A stretch of 64,000 nt of DNA from Helichrysum umbraculigerum (GCA_949592205.1 CATIUR010000003.1:80690501-80754500), one strand, 5' to 3'; counted from the stretch's first letter, positions 10,046-21,462 are shown. Program-made: numbers and translations. The notes: generated from the sequence alone by a model not told the origin.

Positions 10046-10591
10046 GAGGGGGTACCGATATTTACTGTACGTTTAGCATCAACTATGGGGGCTCATGGCG
10101 ATTGTATCAAACGGTTTGCATGACTTGCGACCACCCACTTATTAAAACTTATGTGAACGATGTGCATGACTTGTGATCGTTACATACTGGCTAGCTGTGA
10201 TTTACAAATACTACTTGTGTGTTCAAACTGTTTACTTACTTACAAACCTGTGAGATTCACCAACCTTTTGGTTGACCGTTTTAGTAATGCTTCTCAGGTA
10301 CACAGCATCAGTAGGGATGCCCAGCAGGATAAGTTTACTTAGCTCGAGTCGCATGCATTACAAGCTTGGAGATTTTATTGCATTACTTTTGTACTTACTG
10401 TTATGTATTAGAATCTCTAGGAATTTACTCGAACTCGAGCTTGTATTTTGAAACTACTTATGTATTAATGTAATAACTTTTCGAACGTCTCATTTAGAGT
10501 CGTTCACTGTATCCTTTGTGCTTGTGATTATTGATTAGTAACACCCAAAACATCGCTTCCGCAAACTGTTAAATTTGGGGGTGTTACAGAT

Positions 10592-10603
10592 TGGTATCAG
10601 AGC
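10592..10603 (+). promoter_or_regulatory. Primer binding site of element B
   Basis: TGGTATCAGAGC, complementary to the 3' end of plant initiator methionine tRNA, three bases after the LTR. Standard primer site for minus-strand synthesis. Confidence 0.95.
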
Positions 10604-10862
10604 CTAAGGTTATAGTGAACTAGGTTGCATTTAGTGGGCCTAGACTATGACCGTTAGGCAGTATTCCTCATTAGGTATAACTGGTTCAGGAATTACAGCA
10701 TACGAGTTTAATTTAACATAGCCTGATCAACTATGTAAAATTAAATAAAGATGATGTGAGTTCTGAAAGGGGTTATGTTGAACAGGAATACAATAGCTGA
10801 CTCTGACCTCGAGAGAACCGGGACTACTACTTGATTGTGCTAGACACGAATTAGGCGGTTAT

Positions 10863-10900
<38 letters not shown>

Positions 10901-11482
10901 TAGGCCTCTTTCCCGACACAATACTCTCTCTCGACTGCTGCTAAATTTATTTTCAACTTACATTAACCAAACGACAACTCAATTCTCGTCGTTCCGTCCT
11001 TATCCGACTGTTTATAAATTCATGAATATCGACATACGTCTGAAGACTTCCACACCGTTGTAACTGACAACCATAACTACTCGAATATCCTTTGATATGA
11101 AAATCGGGATTCTGTTTTATTCACTAACTCTACCCAGTTCGACGTTTATAACATTTTACAACGTACCTCACCGTACCATTAGGTGTGACCTAATAAAAAT
11201 CATTTTTTAACTCGAGTCTCCATCAGACTCCAAAATTTTTCAACAAACCTTTGCTATCAAAATTTTATAACAAACGTACATTTTTATCAAAAATATTACT
11301 CAATTTCTTACAAAATGTCTTATAAAAATCTTTCAAAATTTCAAAACTGTATAAACTTATTTATAATTCATAGTTTTGAACAAATTTCAACTTAAGACGA
11401 AATTTCTTTGAATTTACTAAATCATCACAATCATAAATCTTGTTCAAACCTTCACATGTTCTTTATTATTGTTTCAAGGAAC
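10604..11482 (+). other. Element B leader, non-coding
   Basis: About 880 bp between primer site and gag without a convincing gene. It includes an (AT)n run at about 10867-10894 and an A/T-rich end. The first 270 bp are homologous to the start of element D's internal region (30568-30860). Confidence 0.7.
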
Positions 11483-12574
11483 ATGCCTCCTCGACGTCAA
11501 ATCATGCTTACTGAAGCCGAAGTAGCGGGTATAATTGCCCGTAGCGTGGCTCAAGCTCTAGCTACCCGAACTTCAGCCCCTGGTAGCGAAGATACCGCTA
11601 ACACTGGACCACAACCCAAAACCTGCACCTACAAGGATTTCCATAACTGCAAGCCGCTGAACTTTGCAGGAACTGAAGGAGCAATCGGTCTGATTCGATG
11701 GACCGAGAAAATCGAATCAGTGTTCCTCATCTGCAACTGCAAGGAAGAGGATAAAGTTAAATTCGCTGCCAGCACCTTTTCTGATACCGCCCTTACTTGG
11801 TGGAACACTTATGCTCAAACGGTGAGCATTGCCGATGCTTACAAACTACCGTGGGATGAACTGAAGAATATGTTGAGGGGCGAGTACTGCCCAAGAGATG
11901 AGCTGAAGCAACTAGAGTTAGAATTTTGGAATCACAAGATGCAGGGTGATGACATCACCGGCTACACCAACCGATTTCACCAGCTGGCACTTCTGTGCCC
12001 ATCCATGGTTGATCCTGAGTACAAAAGGATCGAAAAATACGTTGATGGACTTCCCGAACGACTTCAAGATTTAGTAACTTTGTCCAAACCGGGAACCATT
12101 CAGAGCGCCATTCGTATGGCTCATGAGTTGACGGCCAATTCTGTCCGCCGTGGCTCAACTTCAACCCCATCTGCAAATAACAAACGTAAATGGGAAGTGA
12201 TTCCCCACTCACCCAACCCGACTTCTGACAAAAAGCCTGCAATTGTCAACGCAAATGACTCAAAGGCTTACAAGGGGAGCAAACCTTTCTGCTCCAAATG
12301 TAGTCGTCATCATAACGGCTCTTGTCCCTGTACAAAATGCAAGAAATTCGGGCACCTGGCCCAAGATTGCCGAACCAACCCCACTGGTACTGAAGCTCCT
12401 ACACCCAAGACCTGCTATGAGTGCAATGGTACCGGGCACTTCAGGAAGGATTGCCCAAAGCTGAAACCCCAAAACAACTACACGAAGAGTAGAGCTTATG
12501 TAATCAATGCTAGGGAGGATGACCCAAATCCGAGACTTTGTGATTTACTCAACCCGGGTACGCTTATTCTTTGA
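11483..12574 (+). CDS. gag: Element B Gag
   Basis: Gag polyprotein of 363 residues that would package element RNA into cytoplasmic particles. I chose the ATG at 11483 because it gives MPPRRQ, the usual start of plant chromovirus Gags and the start seen in A and D; an ATG at 11456 is also in frame. The capsid-like gag domain covers about residues 50-215 (TEGAIGLIRWTEKIESVF, then ALTWWNTYAQTV, YCPRDELKQLE and FHQLALLCP). A basic Ser/Thr-rich linker follows, then CSKCSRHHNGSC and two C-X2-C-X4-H-X4-C knuckles (CTKCKKFGHLAQDC, CYECNGTGHFRKDC). The tail DLLNPGTLIL ends where a Tekay protease would begin, so the frame seems cut at the Gag/protease border. No stops or shifts are seen. Confidence 0.93.
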   Translation: MPPRRQIMLTEAEVAGIIARSVAQALATRTSAPGSEDTANTGPQPKTCTYKDFHNCKPLNFAGTEGAIGLIRWTEKIESVFLICNCKEEDKVKFAASTFSDTALTWWNTYAQTVSIADAYKLPWDELKNMLRGEYCPRDELKQLELEFWNHKMQGDDITGYTNRFHQLALLCPSMVDPEYKRIEKYVDGLPERLQDLVTLSKPGTIQSAIRMAHELTANSVRRGSTSTPSANNKRKWEVIPHSPNPTSDKKPAIVNANDSKAYKGSKPFCSKCSRHHNGSCPCTKCKKFGHLAQDCRTNPTGTEAPTPKTCYECNGTGHFRKDCPKLKPQNNYTKSRAYVINAREDDPNPRLCDLLNPGTLIL

Positions 12575-12874
12575 CTACCCGAATCTGCTTTCTCATAAAT
12601 CTCTCGCTTAATGACTTATGTATAACTGTATTTTATTCTGTGTGTTTTCTTTGATCCTAAGTACACAATAGGATTAGGAAACGACCGACTACTTAAATCC
12701 CGACAACACAATTTGCCTTACACTTTAGATACAGTAACCCAAACTCCCTTCCCAATTATCTCACACTGGTTGAGACCGGGAACTCGTATGCTATTCGTTA
12801 CTTTAAACAGATAAATTAATATAACTTCACTTACTTGAGGCAAATTCTTAAATAGAACACTTATTTCGTAGGAA
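12575..12874 (+). other. Spacer after B gag
   Basis: No gene seen. A segment with 'ctcacactggttgagaccgg' is shared with the sequence after D gag (about 40677-40697), showing that the second ORF of B lies just beyond a conserved non-coding piece that in D leads to the polypurine tract. Confidence 0.6.
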
Positions 12875-13513
12875 ATGACAACTCACTCCGTCAACAACCC
12901 TACACTGCAAAATGAACTGCTCAGTGAGGAACCGAAGATGTTTCCTTACCTCCTCGAACTCGAGTGTGATACAGAACACTCCGCTGAATCAGCAGCAGCA
13001 CCTGCCCCTCCTGCTGCTCTAACTGCTGCAAAAGCATCAGTTGATGAAACCTTGACTACTGAATCAGTCAACCACCTTAACCAAACTATTGAATCGCTGC
13101 AAAAACAACTTACTGAAGCACGGGAAGACATTGATGACCTATGACGAATTGCTTTCCAAAATGACATACGTATGCGTGAGTACGAGCTACGTTTGATAGC
13201 TTTAGAAAACCCTACTTCACCACCAACTTCACAAAGTACTCCTACTGAAGAGGATACCGACACTGACTGTACGTCACCTCCAACAAAAAGAGTGAAGATT
13301 ACTCCCTCCAAACCCACCGGAAACTACTTGGGAAAGAAACCTTTCTGTCCCCAGTGCACTCGGCATCATGAAGGACCGTGTACCTTACCTATCGGTCGAT
13401 GCAAGTCCTACCCTAAGAATACTAACTCCCCCAAGGCGAAACTCTGCTTCAACTGTGGGAGTGCTGGCCATCTCAAGGCCAAATGCCCACTACCTCCCGG
13501 CAACAAAATTTAG
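12875..13513 (+). pseudogene. Second ORF of B: coiled coil plus zinc knuckle
   Basis: One reading frame of 212 codons broken by a single in-frame TGA at 13142-13144 (CGA to TGA would explain it). The N-terminal half is acidic and Ala/Pro-rich, then a heptad-like helix with NQTIESLQKQLTEAREDI crosses the stop and continues to about residue 110: a likely coiled coil. The C-terminal third repeats the Gag tail layout: CPQCTRHHEGPC, a degraded middle knuckle, and an intact C-X2-C-X4-H-X4-C motif CFNCGSAGHLKAKC. No capsid domain is present. It may be a Gag derivative in which a coiled coil replaced the capsid domain, perhaps an RNA-binding accessory protein. A, D and E lack it. Function is unknown. 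Confidence 0.65.
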
Positions 13514-13640
13514 GGTACGTTACCACTTAACGATTACTTGATTTCAAACACTGTAGGACCTACCCTACAACTGTAGGCTGCTAGTGCACATTGTAGCTAC
13601 CTGACTAGTATAGAACTACCGATTACTACTACGAACAAAT

Positions 13641-13672
13641 TTCGGGACGAAATTTTATTAACAAGGGGAGAA
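13641..13672 (+). promoter_or_regulatory. Element B hairpin and polypurine tract
   Basis: The inverted repeat TTTCG/CGAAA in 'atttcgggacgaaattt' is followed by 'aacaaggggagaa' immediately before the right LTR. This primes plus-strand synthesis; the hairpin is conserved in A, D, E (as TTTCGAGGACGAAA) and F. Confidence 0.85.
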
Positions 13673-16607
13673 TGTAACAACCCCAAAATTAGGATCAATT
13701 TAAAATTTTCCTAATTACGTGATTATTACTTGTATATAATATGAAATAGGATTATATACGTTTTTCACTTTATATATATATATATGGATGGAATATATAT
13801 ATATACGCGTATACGATTCGTACATATCGTATGAAACTACAATTGTACAAACTTGCGGGCATTGGTAAAACAATTATTAAATAATGTGAGATTATTTAAT
13901 TACTTTGACTACTACTCTATATTATGTTTATAATGTAACGAAAACGTACGTTTTAACCCAAACGTTACCGAACTCTCCGAAAACTCGACCAACCGACAAA
14001 ACAAAACAAAGTTACATTTTATAACTTAAAAACAAAGTATTTTATTAAAATGCTTCAACTAAATTATCGGATATTATTTCGTATTTAAAACGTATATTTA
14101 ATCGCGTATAAAATGATTTTTACGTTTAAACGGCCGGGGAAACGAACACCGCACGGAACGCGTACGCGAGGGAACAAAAATTGGTGAGATCCACACTTGG
14201 TGGACCCCACCAAAACCGGCCAAGACATGGGGCACCACCCCCATGCCCCTTTGATCACAAACATAACCAAACCACCCTCTCACTCAATCTCTCTCAACTC
14301 TCTCTCTCTACCCTCATCTCTCTCTCTATCTCGGTCACTCTCTCTCTCAAGAAAACACCCACAAAACGAGCTTGAATCACAAAACGGAAAGGAGCAACAA
14401 CGATCACCGCAACGAGGGCTACAACTTCACCTTTTCGGTTTCGCGATTCGACAACTTTGTAAGTTTTCCGGCGACCCGAAACTTTTCCGATTACTTTTAT
14501 TTTGCTAGATTATTGTTCCCCTAGCTAAATGATGTCCGAATACGTAATTAAAACTCGTTTTTGAACACGTTTACGAAAATGTCGGTTTTGGTCATTTTAA
14601 AGAAAACGACACCACAAACATTAAAAACGACTAACAATTGTTATTATGGACTTATTACAACATATTGAAGCTAGTATAAAAGTTCTAGACCCAACGGAAA
14701 CCGGAAAATACGTTTTCGGAAACTAAATTTCCGAACAGACCTCTTGTGTCGCATCGGACCGAAATATCATGCGACACAACACTATGTCGCATGTTATGTC
14801 GCACGTTATGTCGCAATGTATGCGACACAACGCTTATGTCGCATTATATGTCGTACCATCTACGACACAAAGTTTACCCATCGCTTGATTGCGACACAAC
14901 GACTATGTCGTATCGTTGTGTCGTACCCTTGTCTGCGATACAATCATTGTGTCGCATAAACACCAAATCAGAAACAAATCCATACGACACAGACCTTATG
15001 TCGCATACGGTCTGCGACACAAGCCTTGTGTCGCAGAAAGCCCAGATCAGAAAACAAAATATATTCTAAGTGTTAGAATCACTTTTCAAATACTAAATCA
15101 AATACGATGCTACTTATACCTGAAAATACTATACTTTTGAAAAGTATACAACAACACTTGAATACGTACAAGACGATACTAAACTAACGTGAGATTTCAC
15201 TCACACACGCGTACGAGATTTCACTCGAAATACTTAGGAGATTACACTCCAACGAACATACACTTGTACATTACACGGGATTACATCCGATACAAACTTA
15301 CAAGTTCACTCACTAGTTACGTGCTGGATTACACGTTAACTGATACGAACATACATACGAATACTTACGAGGTTTCACTCGTACCCTTTGGGGTTTAAGC
15401 CCATTGGAACTTACGCAAACGATACATGTTGTAATACAAACAAACGATCATACGAGTATACTTTACAACTGTACCACTACTATGAATACATAATAATAAT
15501 GGATGGAATTATTATTATACTCCGATAACAAACGAACCGTACAACTTTTATACAAACTACGAGTTACAAACGATTACAAACTTACAAACAAACTAATGGA
15601 CATTAACTAGTTTGGGAACAACTAGCATGGATACTTTACAAGTATTCCATTTACTTACTAAACCTTGTGCGTATTAGGACGCTAAGGTTGCTAGTTCGGG
15701 ATACTACTTGCTTACTTACTGCATTATCTGCCAGACTCAGGTGAGTCTTACAGCCCCTACTTTACTGTTTTATACTCAGGGGTGAGATGCATTACTGTTT
15801 TACATGAACACACAAAACTTACTTGCTGCCATGATTTACTTACTGTACGAGATTAACGATACGCCAATTGCATGGGTTTACGACTAATCCAATGAAATCC
15901 TCCTGAACCATAGTTGTTAGTTATGTGATAAGCGCGAGTTTTAGTATATGGATCCATATGGGACTGACAATCCCCGCCCGGGGTAGCAAGCACTACCACG
16001 AACCGTTTCTGTAGAAACGGGCGTTTCTTACTCGTTCCGTATGAATGTTTTGGATTACATTCATGAGGGGGTACCGATATTTACTGTACGTTTAGCATCA
16101 ACTATGGGGGCTCATGGCGATTGTATCAAACGGTTTGCATGACTTGCGACCACCCACTTATTAAAACTTATGTGAACGATGTGCATGACTTGTGATCGTT
16201 ACATACTGGCTAGCTGTGATTTACAAATACTACTTGTGTGTTCAAACTGTTTACTTACTTACAAACCTGTGAGATTCACCAACCTTTTGGTTGACCGTTT
16301 TAGTAATGCTTCTCAGGTACACAGCATCAGTAGGGATGCCCAGCAGGATAAGTTTACTTAGCTCGAGTCGCATGCATTACAAGCTTGGAGATTTTATTGC
16401 ATTACTTTTGTACTTACTGTTATGTATTAGAATCTCTAGGAATTTACTCGAACTCGAGCTTGTATTTTGAAACTACTTATGTATTAATGTAATAACTTTT
16501 CGAACGTCTCATTTAGAGTCGTTCACTGTATCCTTTGTGCTTGTGATTATTGATTAGTAACACCCAAAACATCGCTTCCGCAAACTGTTAAATTTGGGGG
16601 TGTTACA
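13673..16607 (+). repeat. Element B 3' LTR
   Basis: Same length as the 5' LTR and nearly identical (about 6 substitutions by eye, for example at 13763-13767, 13858, 13949, 14127 and 14430). It carries its own TATAAAA, GTAAGT (14459-14464), TGTCGCA array (14744-15046) and stem-loop chains (15189-15397 and 15944-16064). Confidence 0.95.
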
Positions 16608-16909
16608 CCTACAGTTCGGGCGTGAAAATTCCACCAGGTAGAAGCATCATCCTGGAGGGTGTATGTGGCGTACAAGACTTTGCAGTCGTCGGGGCAGTTG
16701 CAAACGTGAAATATAGATTCCATTCTCTCGAACCATCGAATTAATCCGATAGCTCCTTCAGTACCAACGAAGTTTGGTGGTTCGCACCTCAGAAAATCCT
16801 TAAAAGTGCAAGGCTTTTCTTGGTTCCGAGCAGCTAGGGTCGCAGTCACTGCTTGATTAATAATTTGATCGTGCTCAGCTCGAGTGAAAGTTTGTCGTTT
16901 AGGAGGCAT
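16608..16909 (-). pseudogene. gag: Element A Gag, N-terminal part
   Basis: N-terminal 101 residues of A Gag, starting MPPKRQTF at 16909 (the 9 codons upstream are open but differ from the usual start). It holds the first half of the capsid-like domain (TEGAIGLIRWFERMESIFH and DDASTWWNFHARTVG). The frame runs into the B LTR at 16607. Its continuation is 6979-7648; the join across the 5-bp duplication keeps the frame. Confidence 0.9.
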
Positions 16910-18426
16910 GATTCTTGAACAAGAATGAAATGACAAAGTGTGAGATCTTTATTCAAAGATTTTGACTTTATAGTTGCATACTCGGATGTAAAAGTGTTAG
17001 TTATCCAGAAACCACTTAAGGTATCTATATGAAAGTCCTCGGACTTTGAAATTTTAGATGTGTAGTCGTACTAACGACCTAGTTATGAATTATAGGTAGT
17101 TGACCAGAACCATAGTATTGTTGTAGTCTATCAGACTATAATGTAGTACTAGAATATCGTACGGCCATTCATGCCTGTGTATGTGACAACTACAGTGTCC
17201 TCGGTGGTGTTGAAGCAGGGTCCACCAACACAACCCAGGTGTGTGGTGACATCATTGTGTATTTATTGATTAAAGCATTACATGCTTAATGGGTCGTATA
17301 TACATATATGGTGTACACGTAACTATTCAAGTATACGTACATAATAATAGTCAGGTGTGGCACCTCGTGCCCAGTTAAGTAAGTGTATATGTACATATGT
17401 CAGTCGTACATGCAACTATAACAAGTCTACATGCATAATTGAAGTAGCACCTAGTGCTATAATGCAGTGTTATCAGCACAGTAATTGAAATACTAATGTT
17501 TTGTAATTGTAGTACCAAGGTACCATGAAACGCAGCACCACGTGCTGTAATGAAGTGCCCGCGGCATTGAAATTGTAGTATCCATGTACTATGAGTGTGG
17601 CATCAACATGCCATGATTGTAGTATCAACGTACTGTGAAGGTTGCACTAATGTGCTCAAGTTGTGGTATTAACATACCTTGAAATCGTAGCACCACGTGC
17701 CATGTGTGGTTTGATTTGTGGCCCCACGGCCAAAATGTGTTTGAAGTTCGAATTTCTCAGTTGTAGCACAAAGGCTAAAATGTAGGGGTCAAAGTACCGC
17801 ATGATTGAATTTGTTGATCTACGTGATCAAGTTGTGATTCGAGATAATTTTGTTGTGGACTTAGTCAACACTAATCCAGTTGTGATCCATATGTTCAAGG
17901 TTTAAAAGTTGTCAGTTTGTTTTAAGTTTCGTGAAGGTTTAGCATGTGCGGGTTTCCATTCCCATTGGTAACGTTTGTACCTCCTTCCCGAGGCTCAGTG
18001 ATAAATGTGATATTCTCCTATGCGTGCATATGGAGAAAAGTGTCGAGTCGCGATAGTTAGGAAGACGGCGATGTGCCTCTTCGCGAGTATGTATTGGTTC
18101 AGCGGAATTGATTTTATATATATACTCAATATATATAAGTACGTAAAAGTATTACACATGTAAGGCCTATTCATACATACCTACAGTACATATAATAGCC
18201 TAGGATGTCTAGCACATAACAAATCAGAGTCAACTACGCATTCCTGGTCCAGTATAACCCCTTTCAGATATCGCATCATCTTTATTTAATTGTACATAGT
18301 TAGCTACGCTATGTTAAATTAAACTCGTATGATGAAATCCCTGAACCAGTCATACCTAACGAGGAATACTGCCTAACGGTCATAGTCTAGGCCCTCTAAA
18401 TGCAACCTAGTTCACTATAACCTTAG
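16910..18426 (-). other. Element A leader between primer site and gag
   Basis: About 1.5 kb with no gene. It contains the chain of covarying stem-loops at 17145-17735, a short TA-rich tract near 18111-18140, and a conserved segment next to the primer site shared with B and D ('agtgaactaggttgcattta' on the minus strand). Confidence 0.75.
17145..17735 (-). repeat. Tandem 22-bp stem-loop units with covarying stems in A leader
   Basis: From about 17445 to 17710 at least nine successive units of about 22 bp follow the plus-strand pattern GTRGYAYCNACRTRCYRTGA. Their stems differ yet pair: TAGCAC/GTGCTA (17445-17459), GTACC/GGTAC, CAGCAC/GTGCTG, TAGTA/TACTA, TGGCAT/ATGCCA, AGTA/TACT, GCAC/GTGC, GGTAT/ATACC. 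Flanking hairpins include AAGCAT/ATGCTT near 17275, AGGTG/CACCT near 17351 and TGGCC/GGCCA near 17719. Paired changes between homologous units are a direct sign of structure. Confidence 0.85.
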
Positions 18427-18438
18427 GCTCTGATACCA
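18427..18438 (-). promoter_or_regulatory. Primer binding site of element A
   Basis: Minus strand TGGTATCAGAGC, complementary to initiator Met tRNA, three bases from the LTR. It fixes 18442-21444 as the 5' LTR. Confidence 0.95.
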
Positions 18439-18441
18439 ATC

Positions 18442-21400
18442 TGTAACACCCTCAAATTTCGGTTTGCGGAAGCTGTCGGGTCGGGTGTTACTAAATCAAA
18501 TATCACAGCATAAGATACATAATGAACGACTCTAAATGAGACGTTTGAAAATGGTTATACATTTCGTAGATAAAAATGTTTACAACGTTATAAGTTTAAC
18601 AACAAATTCCAAATACATAATTGGAAAATATGAAAGTAAATGCAGAGTAGTCCCATTTGTTGAAAATATGCGACTCGAACTAGTAAGATCTTGTAGTAAT
18701 CCTAATCCTGCTGGGCACCTGAGAACACATGCTAAAACAGGTCAGCTATAAAGCTGGTGAGTTCATAGGTTTGTTAGTTGAAAACATAAAGTATAAATCT
18801 TGTATGTTTTGAGAAGTTGTTCAGAATCTACGATTCTGATTTGTAGCAATTTGTAGATGTAATTACAAATGTGTAATTCGAAAGTTTAGGTATCTAATAC
18901 CTAATCAATTGTAGTCCGTACCTAAGTACACAATAATTGAGGCATACCTAGCCTGAATACCTATCTGGTATGAGTAAGTGTATAATGGGAGGCAATACCT
19001 GCCTAAGTTGTAACCAAATAACTGTATGACCACGTCATATGATAGTAAGTAACTGTAGTCCCGCAGAACTATGATTTAATATATGAGGTGTTGCATCCAG
19101 CAACAAGTGATTGTAGATCCGCAGATCTATGTTTGAACGTTTAGCGTGTCCGTTTACCCGATTAGCATAAGCTAACCCGGACATGAATTGAGCTAACGGC
19201 CTCGCGTGGCAGCACCACCGATCCGTTAACTTATTGTGAATCCCGAGTATAACTCGCTGATCCATTGATTGAAGTTTCGTCCACTGCAATACCGTGGTTT
19301 CGTTTTGTGCCCACTTTACCGTGGCATCGTTTGGTGCCCGCTGCAATACCGCGGCATCGTTTTTGGAATTGCTCGCAGCAATTTGTGATTGAGCCGGCAG
19401 TACAACGACATGCCCGACTAAGTTGTTTGAGAGCCAGCAGTACTAGACATGCCTGACTAAGTAGATCGTATAATAGTATGTAGATATTCATCAGGTGACA
19501 CCCCCACGGTTGGATTACATCCTGGGCCGGGGGACCATCCCTGGTTGGATTGCATCCTGAGCCAGAGTCGTCACCAGTTGAGTCGTATAGATATAAGAAG
19601 TCTGTACTAACTTGTAATAATATTGTATACTCCTAGCCTAAAGCCTAGCAAGTACATATAACGGAGTCTTGGGAAAATGTTCACTTAAGTTCAGTTCCCA
19701 TTCTAGTGATAATGGAGTGTGTCGACAGTTTTAGTTCTTAAAGAATAACTAAACTTGTAACAGTATAAATGTTGTTCAGTGTAGGTAGAACTAACTAGTT
19801 CTAATGTATTCAATGTTATTGTCCCGTGACAATATGGCCAAAAGATTTCGATAACTAAATCAAGTTATGTGTTGGTAATCGTTTTCCAACGACCTAACCG
19901 GATACGATTGTAACCTATCTAGGTTAAGTATTGATATTGTTCTAAAACAATATTGCGGGTGTAATTCCTAAGTATTACACATTTTGTATTACATACAGTA
20001 ATAAAAATAGTTGTGATTTATAAACAATTATTTATATAATTCGAAAACAGAAATTGAGCATGTGTTTCACCCCAAAAATAGTAAAACAGTTGAAAGAGTG
20101 GGGCTATGAAACTCACCTGTGAGTTGTTAGCGATACGATGATATGCGCGTCGTCCGAATGGTAACCTTCTAATGTCCTAAACACGTGAGGTTGTATAAGT
20201 ACGAGATCAAATAGTCTGACCAAGTAAGTCGTTCGAATGTTTGTTTGTCGCTTGGTTTTAAAGACCGTGTACGGGGGTTCGGGGGCAACGCCCCTGATAG
20301 CGGGGTCCAAGGGGTGGCAACCCCTGGCGGGGTCCAAGGGGCAGAGCCCCTGGCTGGGGTCGAGCTGCCAGGTCAGCTTGGAAAAATTTTATTTCTACTA
20401 CTTTGCTTTAGAGAAAACGCATTCGAAATCCAAATTCGGGTAAAATCGAGTGGTAAAATTTGGTTGTCAATACTTAGTGAAAAACATAGGTTTTTAAGGT
20501 TCTGCGACGTCAGATGCGACGTCAGATGCGACGTCAGATGCGACGTAGAGTCCTGCGTCGCTATGTGCGACATTCGCAATCTAATGCGACGTTGTGTCCT
20601 GCGTCGCAATGTGCGACGTAGAATTTGATGGCGACGTAGGGGCTTACGTCGCATTATGCGACGTTGGGATGTTTTGCGACGTTGGCTGCGACGTTGGATG
20701 CGACGTCGCAGCACTGTTTTTGGTCCCTGCGACGTAGCGGACTGATCGCCGGAGTTTGAGCCGAAAACGAGTTTTCCGGCCTCCGTTGAGTCTGATTCTT
20801 TTACCCAACTCTTATTTGAGTATTTTAAGCTTATCTAAACCGCAAACAAGCAAAATAACAAAGTTTTGAGAGATTTCGAGAATTGTCGGAAACTTACAAA
20901 TCCGCGCGAGGAGAATCCGAAAAGATAGGATTGTAGATCGTTGCGTGGTGATCGTTTTTCCCTAAATGAGCTTGAAGATTTGAGGTCGTTTAGTGGTGTT
21001 AAATGGCGGATTTAGATGGCGGTGGTGTGATGTTAGAGAGAGAGATGAGAGAAAAGTTAGAGAAGAGAGAGAGTGAAAGAGGTGGAAATGAGAAAGGGGG
21101 AGGAGGTTTCCTCCTTTTTGACTGACTCGGTGGAGTCACCGTCTCCCAAATTGCAGTACAAAATACTCGTGTTTATTTATCCGATGTGATTTAAGATAAC
21201 TTTTTAAGTTCAAATTTTTATTTATATTCTCTCGAAACGTTTTTGTACCGGAATATTTTATAAAAATATTATTTTGGGATTTAAGGTTTAATAATTTGTT
21301 TTCGCGCGATTTCGGATAATTAAAATGCGTTTTAAATTTAAACGACTTACATTTTTGAATATTTTGATGTAATCGCATATATATAATACAATTATTTGAA

Positions 21401-21444
21401 GTTAAATTTTGGCGCGAAAGTTGACTTTTTGACCGGGTGTTACA
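18442..21444 (-). repeat. Element A 5' LTR
   Basis: 3003 bp, about 8 substitutions from the 3' LTR by eye. It holds the same parts: stem-loop chain 18887-19433, G-rich block 20271-20381, GCGACGT array 20504-20736 and donor-like GTAAGT on the minus strand at 20892-20897. Confidence 0.95.
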
Positions 21445-21462
21445 TTCTAAGTGTGGGATACT

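Larger units (their letters stand above)
7654..10588 (+). repeat. Element B 5' LTR
   Basis: Order of parts: AT-rich start with a TATATA tract, TATAAAA at 8088-8094 (candidate promoter), CT-rich tract 8270-8333, conserved leader block with GTAAGT at 8440-8445, TGTCGCA palindrome array 8725-9027, stem-loop chain 9170-9378, AG/GTGAGT at 9720-9727, further hairpins 9925-10045, and acceptor-like TTCTCAG ending at 10297. Confidence 0.95.
7654..16607 (+). mobile_element. Element B: gag-only Ty3/Gypsy with a second ORF
   Basis: Two 2935-bp LTRs (7654-10588 and 13673-16607) begin TGTAACAACC and end GGTGTTACA, with target duplication CCTAC at 7649-7653 and 16608-16612. The internal 3084 bp holds the primer site, gag (11483-12574), a second ORF with one stop (12875-13513) and a polypurine tract. 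There is no pol. Only about 6 LTR differences by eye (about 0.2%) show it is the youngest insertion here together with A. Confidence 0.95.
3409..21444 (-). mobile_element. Element A: gag-only Ty3/Gypsy (TR-GAG), interrupted by B
   Basis: Two 3003-bp LTRs (3409-6411 and 18442-21444) begin TGTAACACC and end GGTGTTACA, and TTCTA flanks the element on both sides. The primer site (TGGTATCAGAGC) on the minus strand next to the right-hand LTR fixes the orientation as right to left. Without B the internal region is about 3.07 kb and encodes only a 323-residue Gag. There is no protease, reverse transcriptase or integrase. About 8 differences between the LTRs by eye (about 0.3%) make it a recent insertion. 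Confidence 0.95.

Noticed and set aside
11955..12242. Antisense frames opposite gag (also 12260-12472, 39643-40020 and 40162-40401)
   Set aside because: Shadow frames of the strong plus-strand Gag coding sequence.
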